Source: Peribacillus kribbensis DSM 17871 (GTDB lineage: Bacteria; Bacillota; Bacilli; Bacillales; DSM-1321). Taken from it: a stretch of DNA of 64,000 nt. Both the position numbers and the translations under genes were made by a program. Below the pieces are notes generated by a model. That model was not told the DNA's origin and did not search any database. It worked only from the letters and a program-made list of their open reading frames with translations. Shown in pieces: positions 18,281-27,017 of the stretch (position 1 is the first letter of the stretch; every line of letters begins with the position of its first letter). The stretch covers positions 32,018-96,017 of the forward strand of contig NZ_AUMQ01000034.1 of assembly GCF_000430765.1 (NCBI RefSeq). The letters are read 5' to 3'.

Positions 18281-18416
18281 AAAAATAAAGAAAATAAAAG
18301 TGCTAAAAATTTGAAACGGTTTAGGAACTTTGATAATCTAAAATCAAAGTCCTGATTCATGAATGTTGTGCAAAAGGACCCAAAAAAATATTAGTACATA
18401 GAGAGGGGTTTTACTT

Positions 18417-19025
18417 ATGGCTTTTGAATTACCACAGCTTCCTTACGCTTACGATGCATTAGAACCTAGCATTGATAAGGAAACCATGAACATCCACCAT
18501 ACTAAGCACCATAACACTTATGTAACAAACTTAAACAATGCACTAGAAGGCAATGAAGAGCTTCTTGGCAAGAGTGTTGAAGAAGTTATCTCAAATCTTG
18601 ATGCGGTTCCAGAAAATGTACGCACTGCTGTACGCAACAATGGCGGCGGACATGCCAACCATTCACTTTTCTGGCAGCTTCTTTCTCCAAATGGCGGCGG
18701 TGAGCCGACTGGCGAACTAGCTGAAGCAATCAACAGCAAATTCGGCAGCTTTGAAAACTTCAAAGAAGAGTTTGCAAAAGCAGCTACAACTCGTTTTGGT
18801 TCAGGCTGGGCCTGGCTTGTTGTAAACAACGGCCAGCTTGAAGTAACAAGCACACCAAACCAGGACAACCCATTAATGGAAGGCAAAACACCTATCCTGG
18901 GTCTTGATGTTTGGGAGCACGCTTACTACCTAAATTATCAAAACCGCCGTCCAGAATACATCACTTCATTCTGGAACGTTGTAAACTGGGAAGAAGTAAA
19001 CAACCGCTACAGCCAAGCAAAATAA
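18417..19025 (+). CDS. sodA: Superoxide dismutase, Mn type
   Basis: Converts superoxide to oxygen and hydrogen peroxide in the cytosol. The 202-aa protein has the expected ligand contexts: the first His in [10 protein letters not shown], the second in [12 protein letters not shown], and the Asp/His pair in [16 protein letters not shown]. Sequence patterns around [10 protein letters not shown] are those of the Mn/Fe family; Bacillus SodA is the Mn enzyme, but metal choice cannot be proven from motifs. Strong ribosome site GAGAGGGG before ATG. Codon use is notably biased, as for a highly expressed gene. Confidence 0.96.
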   Translation: MAFELPQLPYAYDALEPSIDKETMNIHHTKHHNTYVTNLNNALEGNEELLGKSVEEVISNLDAVPENVRTAVRNNGGGHANHSLFWQLLSPNGGGEPTGELAEAINSKFGSFENFKEEFAKAATTRFGSGWAWLVVNNGQLEVTSTPNQDNPLMEGKTPILGLDVWEHAYYLNYQNRRPEYITSFWNVVNWEEVNNRYSQAK

Positions 19026-19032
19026 TCCAAAG

Positions 19033-19062
19033 AAAGCCGGCAGAAATGCCGGCTTTTGTTTT
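19033..19062 (+). terminator. Terminator after sodA
   Basis: Perfect 10-bp stem AAAGCCGGCA/TGCCGGCTTT with a GAAA tetraloop and a T-rich tail. Confidence 0.92.
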
Positions 19063-19145
19063 TGAACTCAGTAAGTGCAGGTTTGTCTCATCGTCCGAAT
19101 GTCACGACTGGGGGGCTGCTCAAAGCCATGGAGGGCATGCTAGAT

Positions 19146-19175
19146 AAAAAAGTCCGGAATTTCGGATCTTTTTTT
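19146..19175 (+). terminator. Second hairpin with T-run downstream of sodA
   Basis: Imperfect stem around AGTCCGGAATTTCGGATC followed by T7. It may be a back-up terminator. Confidence 0.5.
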
Positions 19176-19371
19176 GTTTATAAAGGATAAAAGTATTCCA
19201 AGCCAAAGTGAAATCTGCCTCCTCGTGCGCGATGCATTTTTTGGGAGTCCATATCACTCATTTAGTATAATGAGCTTCTAGTTTCTACCTGAATTGTCGA
19301 GAGCTATTTATTATCGCTTAAAAGATGTTTAACTGATGTTTTATACTCTAACCTAATTTATAAACCTGTCT

Positions 19372-19755
19372 GAGTGGAGTGGAAGGCGTGTAGACTCCTT
19401 GATCTAGCTCCAAGCTGAGACCCTCGAGTCATAAGCCAACCCATCTATGGAGAGAAAAGCACTCCCCACAGCCGGCTCGTCTTATGCTTGCACTAAAGCA
19501 TAAGTGCGACTAAGCTTCTGTCTTCGCTAACGCTCGCCAATCAGCAAGTCTTCTTTATCGGGTCTCTGCCTGCCAATTGGTTTCTGCTTTATATATATTT
19601 CAATCAACATTGAGCTTCAATATCGCATATTTGGCAGGCACCGCTTTCCGCTTTTCTATGCGGGACAAGAAGGACAGGTGAGACCCCGCAGGCGAAGCCG
19701 AGGAGGCTCACCGCCTGCCCCACGGAAAGCGAAACGCCTGGAACGGAACTCAGAA
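19372..19755. repeat. Composite interspersed repeat with nested inverted repeats
   Basis: No gene is present between sodA and the MFS gene (19026-19902). The central 380 bp is dense in inverted repeats: CTTATGCTT/AAGCATAAG (19481-19489, 19496-19504), TGCCTGCCAA/TTGGCAGGCA (19567-19576, 19631-19640) and CGCTTTCCG/CGGAAAGCG (19642-19650, 19723-19731). The last pair surrounds a GC-rich hairpin (GGTGAG...CTCACC). The flanks TGGAGTGGAAGGCG and GCCTGGAACGG resemble ends of an intergenic repeat that I recognise as common in Bacillus genomes, here apparently split by a second repeat. Confidence 0.6.
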
Positions 19756-19902
19756 AGCCATATTTATGCACAGTCTTCAAAAGTACTTTTGAAAACTAGA
19801 CTTTCTTTGACACAGTAAACACAGGCAATTAAAACTCTGCTTTTTTTACATAATTCTCACCCATTCTCCTTAAACTATCACAGACATAAAGGGGAGTTCG
19901 AA

Positions 19903-21120
19903 ATGACATTTTTGAAAAAATGGGTGGGAGATGCGGATCTTCCTAAGGATTTAAATTTACTGTTAATGATTGGCGGGCTGTATTCCCTAAGCGGAGCTCT
20001 GTCTAATACGTTTGTAAATGTCTACTTATGGAAACAGTCAGGAAGATATATCGATTTGGGGATTTACAATTTATCCATAGTGATTCTTCAGATTCTCACC
20101 TTCATCCTGGCCGGACGATGGGCTAAGAAAATGGATCGGACGATCGTCCTCAGGATGGGTGTCATCTTTTTAGCTCTTTACTATCTGGCTGTTCTCATGG
20201 TAGGGGAGCATGCCACTTCTTTTTTATTCCTCCTTGGCGGGCTGCTTGGGATTGGCTATGGCTTTTACTGGCTTGCATTTAATGTTCTCACATTTGAAAT
20301 CACAGAACCTCATACAAGGGACTTTTTTAACGGCTTCATGGGCATTATGTCTTCAGCTGGCGGGATGATCGGACCGATCGTTGCAGGCTTGATCATCTCG
20401 AAATTTGCAAAGTTCCATGGATATACCTTCGTATTCGGCCTGTCGCTGGCCCTTTTTTCTCTTGCGGTCCTTTTAAGCTTCTCATTAAAGCGCCGGCCGG
20501 CAAAGGGCAGATATGTTTTCTTAAGGATCCTGAAGGAGCGCAGCCAGAATGAGAACTGGAGGCTGATTACAACTGCTCATTTTTTTCAGGGCCTTAGAGA
20601 AGGGACATTTGCTTTTGTCATTTCCATATTTGTGTTTGTTTCCACTGGGAGTGAATTGGCACTGGGGACTTATGGATTAATAAATTCAGGAATTTCCTTT
20701 ATTGGGTATTTCCTCGTATCCCGCTACATAAAGAAAAAAAACCGAAAAAAGTCCATCCTGATTGCCGGCATCGGATTATATCTGGCCATATTTTTATTAA
20801 TTTTTGATTTGAATTATATCAAGCTGCTCATTTATGCGGCGGTCATTGCTCTTTGTTATCCGCTCCTGCTGGTGCCATTTATCTCGACTTCGTATGATGT
20901 CATAGGGACGGGATGGAAAGCAGCGGAAAATCGAATAGAATACATTGTTGTAAAAGAAATCTTCCTTAATGGGGGCAGGTTGGCATCCATACTTATCTTT
21001 ATTGCAGCCATCTCGATTTTTGATGTCAAAGCCAGCCTTCCATGGCTCCTTCTGATCCTTGGAGCAGGCCATTCATGCATTTATTTTTTCATCAGGAAAG
21101 TCCATTTTAGCGAAGCTTGA
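19903..21120 (+). CDS. yqgE: MFS transporter (YqgE-like)
   Basis: 405-aa integral membrane protein with about 12 hydrophobic segments and the MFS pattern in the 2-3 loop (GRWAKKMDRTIVLRMG). Substrate is not evident. The N-terminal cytosolic stretch TFLKKWVGDADLPKDLNLLL is typical of the YqgE group, which lies between sodA and pbpA in B. subtilis. ATG 19903 follows GGGGAGTTCGAA. The gene is flanked by the repeat-rich spacer on the left and a terminator on the right. Confidence 0.85.
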   Translation: MTFLKKWVGDADLPKDLNLLLMIGGLYSLSGALSNTFVNVYLWKQSGRYIDLGIYNLSIVILQILTFILAGRWAKKMDRTIVLRMGVIFLALYYLAVLMVGEHATSFLFLLGGLLGIGYGFYWLAFNVLTFEITEPHTRDFFNGFMGIMSSAGGMIGPIVAGLIISKFAKFHGYTFVFGLSLALFSLAVLLSFSLKRRPAKGRYVFLRILKERSQNENWRLITTAHFFQGLREGTFAFVISIFVFVSTGSELALGTYGLINSGISFIGYFLVSRYIKKKNRKKSILIAGIGLYLAIFLLIFDLNYIKLLIYAAVIALCYPLLLVPFISTSYDVIGTGWKAAENRIEYIVVKEIFLNGGRLASILIFIAAISIFDVKASLPWLLLILGAGHSCIYFFIRKVHFSEA

Positions 21121-21149
21121 GGGGGAATGGGAAAAATCCCCTCTTTTTT
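21119..21149 (+). terminator. Terminator after the MFS gene
   Basis: Stem GAGGGG/CCCCTC with T6; the stem overlaps the TGA stop. Confidence 0.75.
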
Positions 21150-21439
21150 CTATGTCTATATTTGTAGAAATATAAGAGGAACTTTTATAAAATGGAGAAA
21201 TAGGTTTTCTTACATATAGCTTTTCCGCATGATAGGCCGTCGTTCATCGACCGCGGTTTTACCATCGGCTGTATGAAGCTTGGGGGCATCCTTTCGTAAA
21301 ATGGGGTTCAAAAAGTTAAAGGCTTTTGAAATGAAAAGACAGCAGGATTTACGAAAAGAGCCTTAAAAGAGCCTTGCTGGAGTTAGTGGCACCGCAGAAA
21401 TTCCCTGCGGCAATGTTAGAAAAAGGATGTGTGGCTTAG
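21150..21439. other. 290-bp leader region upstream of pbpA
   Basis: No gene is evident. It contains a short GC-rich hairpin CCGCAG/CTGCGG near 21390-21409, just upstream of the pbpA ribosome site; it lacks a T-run. The spacer presumably holds the pbpA promoter, which I could not identify. Confidence 0.4.
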
Positions 21440-23593
21440 TTGAAAAAGGCAGAAAAAAAGAAGACGCATGTTCCTTTTCGGTTCAATGTTCTTTTTTTCA
21501 TCGTATTTGTATTATTTTCAGTGCTTATCCTCCGCCTGGGAGTTGTCCAGATCGTTTACGGAGAGAATTATAAGCGCGAGATTGAGAGAACGGAAGACAT
21601 TACGGTAAACAATCCAGTACCCAGAGGAAAGATGTTTGACCGCAATGGAAGGGTGATTGTAGACAATAAGCCTTTGAATGCCATCACTTATACAAGAAAA
21701 TCAGGTGCAGATCCAAAAGAGATGATGGATACTGCTGAAAAGCTTGCTAAGCTTATTAAAATGGATACGAGAAAAGTGACGGAACGGGACAAGAAGGATT
21801 ACTGGATTATGAATCATCCTAAAGAAGCACGTGCCAAGGTCACCCAAAAAGAAGAAAAAGAGTATGCAGAAAAGAAACTATCAGATAAAGAGCTTTATGA
21901 CTTGGAGCTTTCAAGGATTTCGCAGGCGGAGCTGGGTTCCATTACTCCTCAGCAGCTTAAGATACTGGCAATATACCGGGAATTCAGCAGCGGCTATGCC
22001 CTGACTCCGCAGGTAGTCAAAAATAAAGGAGTCACGCCGGAGGAATTTGCGGTTGTAAGTGAAAACCTCGAAAAGCTTCCCGGTGTTGAGACCACCACGG
22101 ACTGGGACCGCAATTATCCATTTGGATCTCCGCTCCGTACCATCCTGGGCAATGTCACTTCCTCCGAGGAAGGTCTGCCGAGCGACCAGCTGGATTATTT
22201 CCTTGCAAGTGATTATAGCCGGAACGACCGCATAGGAAAGAGTTATATCGAAAAACAATATGAGGATGTACTGCACGGCCAGAAGGAAAAAATAAAAAAT
22301 GTAACGGATAAATCAGGAAATGTCATTAAATCCGAAAAGGTTTCAGATGGCCAGCGGGGAAAAGACCTGGTCCTGACCATTGACATGGATCTTCAAATGG
22401 CTGTAGAGAAGATTATCGAACAAGAATTAAAGGATAAAAAGCAGAATGATCCTGATACCGAGCTCCTTGAACGCGCGTTCGTCGTAATGATGGACCCGAA
22501 TACCGGGGAAGTACTGACCATGGCAGGAAAGGATTATCATAAGGATGAAAAAACAGGGAAATACAAGATGGATGACTTTGCCCTTGGCAATATTTCCACC
22601 TCCTATGCGATGGGATCAGCGGTAAAAGGGGCAACCGTCCTAACGGGTTACAAAACCGGTGCGCTTAAGCCCGGACAGATGATTCTCGACCAGAGGATGA
22701 AGATTAAAGGCACCAAGGATAAAGGCTCCTGGCAGTCCATGGGCATGATCAATGATCTGACAGCACTGAAAAGGTCATCCAACGTATATATGTTTAAAAC
22801 GGCCATTGCCATTGGTAAAGGTCATTATGTTCCCAATCAGCCTTTATCCGTAGATCCAAAGGCATTCACCACAATGAGGGACAGCTACAGCCAATTTGGA
22901 TTAGGAGTCCGGACGGGCATCGACCTTCCGAATGAGCAGAACGGGTACAAGGGGAATTCCACATCTCCGGGTCTCCTGCTTGACTTAGCAATTGGTCAGT
23001 ATGATACGTACACACCGCTTCAGCTTGCCCAGTATGTATCAACCATAGCAAATGGGGGCAACCGGATTAAACCAAGAATTGTTAAAGAAATCAGGGAACC
23101 GATCGATAGTGAAGCTGGAAAAATGGGACCTGTTGTGGAAGATATCCAGCCAACCGTACTGAACAGACTTGATCTAAAACCGGAATGGATCGACCGGGTA
23201 AAAGAAGGCTTCCGTGAGGTAATGCAGGACCCAAGCGGTACAGCAGCCTCCAGGTTTATGGATGCTCCTTATAAGCCGGCAGGTAAAACAGGAACAGCCC
23301 AGGCATTTTATGACGGGCCTAGGCGAAGTGAATTTAAAGAGCCGCCTGAGACCATGAATATCACTATGGTAAGCTTTGCTCCTTATAATAATCCAGAGGT
23401 GGCTATTGCAGTGGTTGTGCCATGGGCCTACCAATCTGCCGATGGCCATCATATGAATTTGGATATCGGCCGCAGAGCATTGGATGCGTACTTTAAATTA
23501 AAGAAAGAACGCGAGAAGGAAGGCACAGCAGTAAATGCTGCTGAGGAAAAGAGAGTCCTCGCCCAAATCACAGGTGGCAAGAAATCAGAATAA
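21440..23593 (+). CDS. pbpA: Class B penicillin-binding protein 2A (transpeptidase)
   Basis: Monofunctional D,D-transpeptidase that cross-links peptidoglycan during cell elongation and spore outgrowth. 717 aa: a short basic cytosolic tail, one membrane anchor (about residues 14-34, FNVLFFIVFVLFSVLILRLG), a dimerisation/pedestal domain, and a C-terminal transpeptidase domain. The catalytic motifs are SAVK in AMGSAVKGAT, the SSN motif in KRSSNVYMF, and KTG in AGKTGTAQ. The start is TTG 21440 with GGATGTG nine bases upstream; no ATG is available in frame nearby. Position after the MFS gene matches B. subtilis pbpA. Confidence 0.95.
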   Translation: MKKAEKKKTHVPFRFNVLFFIVFVLFSVLILRLGVVQIVYGENYKREIERTEDITVNNPVPRGKMFDRNGRVIVDNKPLNAITYTRKSGADPKEMMDTAEKLAKLIKMDTRKVTERDKKDYWIMNHPKEARAKVTQKEEKEYAEKKLSDKELYDLELSRISQAELGSITPQQLKILAIYREFSSGYALTPQVVKNKGVTPEEFAVVSENLEKLPGVETTTDWDRNYPFGSPLRTILGNVTSSEEGLPSDQLDYFLASDYSRNDRIGKSYIEKQYEDVLHGQKEKIKNVTDKSGNVIKSEKVSDGQRGKDLVLTIDMDLQMAVEKIIEQELKDKKQNDPDTELLERAFVVMMDPNTGEVLTMAGKDYHKDEKTGKYKMDDFALGNISTSYAMGSAVKGATVLTGYKTGALKPGQMILDQRMKIKGTKDKGSWQSMGMINDLTALKRSSNVYMFKTAIAIGKGHYVPNQPLSVDPKAFTTMRDSYSQFGLGVRTGIDLPNEQNGYKGNSTSPGLLLDLAIGQYDTYTPLQLAQYVSTIANGGNRIKPRIVKEIREPIDSEAGKMGPVVEDIQPTVLNRLDLKPEWIDRVKEGFREVMQDPSGTAASRFMDAPYKPAGKTGTAQAFYDGPRRSEFKEPPETMNITMVSFAPYNNPEVAIAVVVPWAYQSADGHHMNLDIGRRALDAYFKLKKEREKEGTAVNAAEEKRVLAQITGGKKSE

Positions 23594-23670
23594 AATCTTG
23601 ACATATGGCTTAAGCGTATTGAATGTTGATTAATAAGAATCACATTATAAAAACCATACTAACCGAAATA

Positions 23671-23723
23671 CCGGTTCCATTTCAGAGTTCTCTGCCAGCT
23701 CTGAATGGAGCCGGCTTTTTTTT
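23671..23723 (+). terminator. Strong terminator after pbpA
   Basis: Long stem CCGGTTCCATTTCAGAG/CTCTGAATGGAGCCGG (one bulge, one G-T pair) followed by T8. Confidence 0.92.
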
Positions 23724-23730
23724 ATTCGGC

Positions 23731-23784
23731 TTTACAAATAATTTACAAAGAGTTTATACACAATTAACGAAAAGACGGTAGAAT
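23731..23784 (+). promoter_or_regulatory. Pho box (PhoP operator) and promoter of pstB-phoU
   Basis: Four TTTACA-type hexamers occur at exact 11-bp intervals: TTTACA 23731, TTTACA 23742, TTTATA 23753 and TTAACG 23764. TAGAAT at 23779-23784 can serve as -10 element. Phosphorylated PhoP dimers bind this repeat arrangement in Bacillus, so the operon is probably induced by phosphate starvation. Confidence 0.85.
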
Positions 23785-23866
23785 TTGAAGGGTCATGGGG
23801 ATATAAGTACTAACCCAGACGATTAAAGCCAGAACAAAATGATTCCCTATGGGGAGGAGAATTCAA

Positions 23867-24697
23867 ATGAACGCTGTCTTAATCGATAAAACTGGAAAAA
23901 TAAATAAATCAGCAGAATCCCGGACACCCGATCCACAAGGGAAGACGGCAGTTTATCAAACAAAAGAATTAAATCTATGGTATGGAGAAAACCATGCCCT
24001 TAAAAACATAAACCTCGATCTATACGAAAATGAAATAACAGCTATTATCGGACCTTCCGGGTGCGGAAAATCTACCTATATCAAAACCCTGAATCGAATG
24101 ATTGAATTGGTTCCGGGAGTGAAGACATCAGGAGAAATCTTATATCGAGAAAGAAACATTTTCAATAAATCCTATTATGTAGAAGAGCTGAGAACAAAGG
24201 TAGGAATGGTGTTCCAAAAACCTAATCCTTTCCCGAAGTCCATCTATGAGAATGTAGCATATGGGCCTAAGATCCACGGAATCCGAGACAAAAAGACACT
24301 GGATGAGATTGTGGAAAAAAGCCTTCGCGGTGCTTTCATCTGGGATGAAGTGAAGGATCGATTGAATCAGAGTGCCTACGGACTGTCAGGAGGGCAGCAG
24401 CAGCGTCTGTGTATTGCCAGATGTCTTGCCATAGAGCCAGATGTCATCCTTATGGATGAGCCTACCTCAGCGCTGGATCCAATCTCCACATTGAAGATTG
24501 AAGAGCTCGTACAGGAGCTGAAGAAAAAGTTCAGCATCATCATTGTTACACACAATATGCAGCAAGCAGCGAGAATTTCTGACAAAACGGCTTTTTTCTT
24601 GAATGGAGAAGTGATTGAATTCGCTGAAACTGACAAGATTTTTGCGAATCCTTCAGATAAGAGAACCGAAGATTATATCACAGGAAGATTTGGCTGA
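23867..24697 (+). CDS. pstB: Phosphate ABC transporter ATP-binding protein PstB
   Basis: ATPase of the high-affinity phosphate importer. The 276-aa protein has Walker [10 protein letters not shown], the signature LSGGQQQRL and Walker [14 protein letters not shown]. The PstB-specific ending is [16 protein letters not shown]. The N-terminus has about 30 extra residues ([18 protein letters not shown]) before the ABC fold. ATG 23867 is preceded by GGGGAGGAG. In B. subtilis pbpA is followed by pstS-pstC-pstA-pstBA-pstBB; here pstS, pstC and pstA are absent from the locus and must be elsewhere if the system works. Confidence 0.93.
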   Translation: MNAVLIDKTGKINKSAESRTPDPQGKTAVYQTKELNLWYGENHALKNINLDLYENEITAIIGPSGCGKSTYIKTLNRMIELVPGVKTSGEILYRERNIFNKSYYVEELRTKVGMVFQKPNPFPKSIYENVAYGPKIHGIRDKKTLDEIVEKSLRGAFIWDEVKDRLNQSAYGLSGGQQQRLCIARCLAIEPDVILMDEPTSALDPISTLKIEELVQELKKKFSIIIVTHNMQQAARISDKTAFFLNGEVIEFAETDKIFANPSDKRTEDYITGRFG

Positions 24698-24722
24698 TCA
24701 ATATCAGTGTGGGGGGATAATA

Positions 24723-25373
24723 ATGGCTGTCCGGGAAAAGTTTGAGATAGAGTTATTAGAATTGAAAAATAAACTGATCAAGCTCGGCTTACAGACGTCA
24801 GCGGCGCTCACAGCGTCCTTTGGCGCTCTGGAACAGCAGGATTTTGATCTTGCCCTTGAAATCATTGAGGAAGATGTCAAGATCAATCTGCTTGAGGAAG
24901 AAATCAATGATTTTGCCATACTCTTAATAGCGAAGCAGCAGCCGGTAGCCAGTGATCTTAGAAGGATTATCTCTGCGATAAAAATAGCGGCGGATCTTGA
25001 AAGAATGGCTGATTTTGCAGTGAATATCGCGAAATCCACCATACGGATCGGCAAGGAACCGTTTATTAAGCCGCTCATCCATTTAAAACAGATGCATGGA
25101 CTGACCATTGAGATGATCGATTTATCCATCCAGGCATTTGATAAAGAAGATATCGTACTGGCGAAGGAAGTCAGTGAAATGGATGATGAAGTAGACAGCT
25201 TGTATGGGGAAGCCATCAAGAGTCTGCTGGAGCGTGCGAATGAAAATATGGCACAGGTTACTCAGCTTACTTTCATTGCCCGTTATCTTGAAAGGACCGC
25301 CGACCATGCGACCAATATTGCGGAAAATATTTTCTATATGGTCAAAGGAAGACATTATGATTTAAATGAATAA
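24723..25373 (+). CDS. phoU: Phosphate signalling complex protein PhoU
   Basis: Negative regulator linking the Pst transporter to the Pho two-component system. 216 aa, all-helical, built from two homologous three-helix bundles. Each repeat has the family acidic metal-binding pattern: DLERMADFAVNIAKS in the first and YLERTADHATNIAENI in the second. The start was set at ATG 24723 after GGGGGGATAAT, 25 nt after pstB. B. subtilis lacks phoU at this locus; many other Bacillaceae have it next to pstB. It should be coexpressed with pstB from the Pho box. Confidence 0.93.
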   Translation: MAVREKFEIELLELKNKLIKLGLQTSAALTASFGALEQQDFDLALEIIEEDVKINLLEEEINDFAILLIAKQQPVASDLRRIISAIKIAADLERMADFAVNIAKSTIRIGKEPFIKPLIHLKQMHGLTIEMIDLSIQAFDKEDIVLAKEVSEMDDEVDSLYGEAIKSLLERANENMAQVTQLTFIARYLERTADHATNIAENIFYMVKGRHYDLNE

Positions 25374-25379
25374 TCCATG

Positions 25380-25412
25380 AAAAAGGAGCATGCCCCGGGC
25401 TGCTCCTTTTTC
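25380..25412 (+). terminator. Terminator after phoU
   Basis: 11-bp stem AAAAAGGAGCA/TGCTCCTTTTT, loop of 10 nt; symmetric, so it may also stop the converging minus-strand transcript. Confidence 0.9.
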
Positions 25413-25461
25413 GTTGAAAAGCCAGACGGTTCAGCTTCTGGCTTGTTTCTTTCTCATCCTA

Positions 25462-25902
25462 TTATGAATCTTTTGCGAGTGTGCTCCCGATCTGGGCAAG
25501 TGTCATGCTGCTTGTTAACACATAGGTTCCAAGCTGGATTTTTTCATTTAAGTGATGCTTATCCATGTAGGTCACCAGCTCGTTCTTGTCTTTTAGGATG
25601 CCTTTTTGCTGCAGGAGATCGGCAATCTGTCCGGATGTCATTCCCTGCTTCACCTCAAGGGTATAGGAGAGAGGAGCTGATTTGGCAGAATCCGCAGAAT
25701 TCTGGACCTCCTGCTTTTCTTTGATGGGAGGTGTGTTCTTTATGGATGCTTCTTCCTTTTTGGCAGGCTGGGTATAAACGGCTGAAACCTTTGGCTTGGA
25801 AGTTTTCTGCTTTTCCGGCTCAAAGAAGAAATGATAGACAGACAAAATGGCGGCAGCCATGAAAATTCCGGCTGCAAACGTTTGTAGTACATTCCGGCTC
25901 AT
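25462..25902 (-). CDS. Membrane-anchored protein with MltG/YceG-type LysM-like domain (YqzC-like)
   Basis: 146 aa: an N-terminal membrane helix (residues 5-25, VLQTFAAGIFMAAAILSVYHF), a Lys/Pro/Glu-rich linker of about 60 residues, and a C-terminal domain with LEVKQGMTSGQIADLLQQKG followed by LNEKIQLGTYVLTSSMTL. This matches the LysM-like subdomain of the endolytic transglycosylase MltG, but the catalytic YceG domain is absent. It may therefore bind cell wall or partner proteins without cutting. It overlaps the upstream gene by 4 nt. Position corresponds to yqzC next to the pst locus in B. subtilis. Confidence 0.75.
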   Translation of the reverse strand: MSRNVLQTFAAGIFMAAAILSVYHFFFEPEKQKTSKPKVSAVYTQPAKKEEASIKNTPPIKEKQEVQNSADSAKSAPLSYTLEVKQGMTSGQIADLLQQKGILKDKNELVTYMDKHHLNEKIQLGTYVLTSSMTLAQIGSTLAKDS

Positions 25903-26285
25903 ACCCGCTCTCCTTTTTCCCGGGCTGATTCAATGATGACGAGAATCTCTTCCCGGGGCAGTGTGGACTGACTGGAAATCTGTTCAATCGATAATCCCTG
26001 TTTTGAAAGGGAAAGCACCTGATTTCTTATAATTTCATTAACCTGTCCCTTCCCGCCAGCTGTCCCTGCAGGCTTCTTCATTAAGATGGGAGAAGAGGGG
26101 CCCTGGATAAGCAGCTCTTCCTCCAATATGGACAGTCTCTTTTTAAGCTGATAGATATCCTGCATATAAGAAAGAGATAAAGTATCTATTTCCTTCTCCA
26201 ATTCTTTGACCCGATCTTTTTTGAAAAAGGAGAGCAGGAAAATCACCGCTGATAGGATCAGTAAAATTACTATTATCATTTCCAT
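25899..26285 (-). CDS. Single-pass membrane protein with coiled coil and C-terminal helix-turn-helix-like segment (YqzD-like)
   Basis: 128 aa. A hydrophobic N-terminus (residues 3-21, MIIVILLILSAVIFLLSFF) is followed by a charged coiled coil (VKELEKEIDTLSLSYMQDIY...LKKRLSILEEELL). The C-terminal stretch LSKQGLSIEQISSQSTLPRE looks like a DNA-binding-style helix-turn-helix. No enzymatic motif. It starts at 26285 and its stop overlaps the start of the next gene (ATGA), so the two form an operon. No established function; a membrane-tethered regulator or a structural adaptor are both possible. Confidence 0.7.
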   Translation of the reverse strand: MEMIIVILLILSAVIFLLSFFKKDRVKELEKEIDTLSLSYMQDIYQLKKRLSILEEELLIQGPSSPILMKKPAGTAGGKGQVNEIIRNQVLSLSKQGLSIEQISSQSTLPREEILVIIESAREKGERV

Positions 26286-26504
26286 GTAATCACCCCAGAT
26301 GAACGTCTTCCTTCATATCATACAAGAAAAAAGTGCTGTTGTGGAAAAACTATATACATATATCGACATTTTTTGATATTTATTAATAATCGTCCAATTT
26401 GTGAGTTGCAGATTTAGGTGTTACGATGGGGGAAAAGATACTTGGAAAGACTGTACGTGAAGAATGTAAGAGCCAGTCTCATTCTTTTAAGAAAGTGTGA
26501 TGAA

Positions 26505-27017
26505 ATGGAACAGCCGGCACTAACAAAAAAAGGTGCAGCCCCGGGGTATGGAGACTTTATTGCTGTCTATCTTCAAAATAAGGAAACAGTCCTTGTAATC
26601 TGGAGAATCAGCAGGCTTAAACGTGTATCCTTGTCTTACAGTATGGATACAGCAGAAAGTGAGTTGAAGCCATATCTGAGGATTTATGATGCAGAGGGGG
26701 CTGATAACCCTATCCACACCCGCAGATTCCTTGAAACAGCCATTAAGTGGGATCAAGGATATTGGAAGTTGACGGGTCTGCTCCCGGGACGGACATATAT
26801 AGCAGATTTAGGCTGCAAGGAAGATACTCTGGGATTTGTTCCTTTAATACGATCTGCCCCTTTTCATTTCCCGGAAAATGTTGATTATATAGAGAGTATA
26901 ATAGAATCCGCTTGGCGGGAGGACGGGCCGGAATCAGGTCTTGATTGGAAGGACTATGTGAGCACCTACAGTCTTTATGAGCCTGATCGGGAACAAGGAG
27001 AGAAAGAGAATTGCTGA
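26505..27017 (+). CDS. DUF4912 family protein
   Basis: 170 aa if the ATG at 26505 is used. The conserved part contains YGDFIAVYLQNKETVLVIWRIS, an Asp/Glu-rich LRIYDAEGAD, and WKLTGLLPGRTYIADLGC, a beta-sandwich-like pattern seen in DUF4912. Function unknown. In Bacilli it commonly sits directly before a glycosyltransferase gene of the type that follows here, suggesting a shared role in carbohydrate or envelope metabolism. The start is uncertain: in-frame GTG 26418 and TTG 26442 would add up to 29 basic residues. It overlaps the next gene by 7 nt. Confidence 0.75.
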   Translation: MEQPALTKKGAAPGYGDFIAVYLQNKETVLVIWRISRLKRVSLSYSMDTAESELKPYLRIYDAEGADNPIHTRRFLETAIKWDQGYWKLTGLLPGRTYIADLGCKEDTLGFVPLIRSAPFHFPENVDYIESIIESAWREDGPESGLDWKDYVSTYSLYEPDREQGEKENC

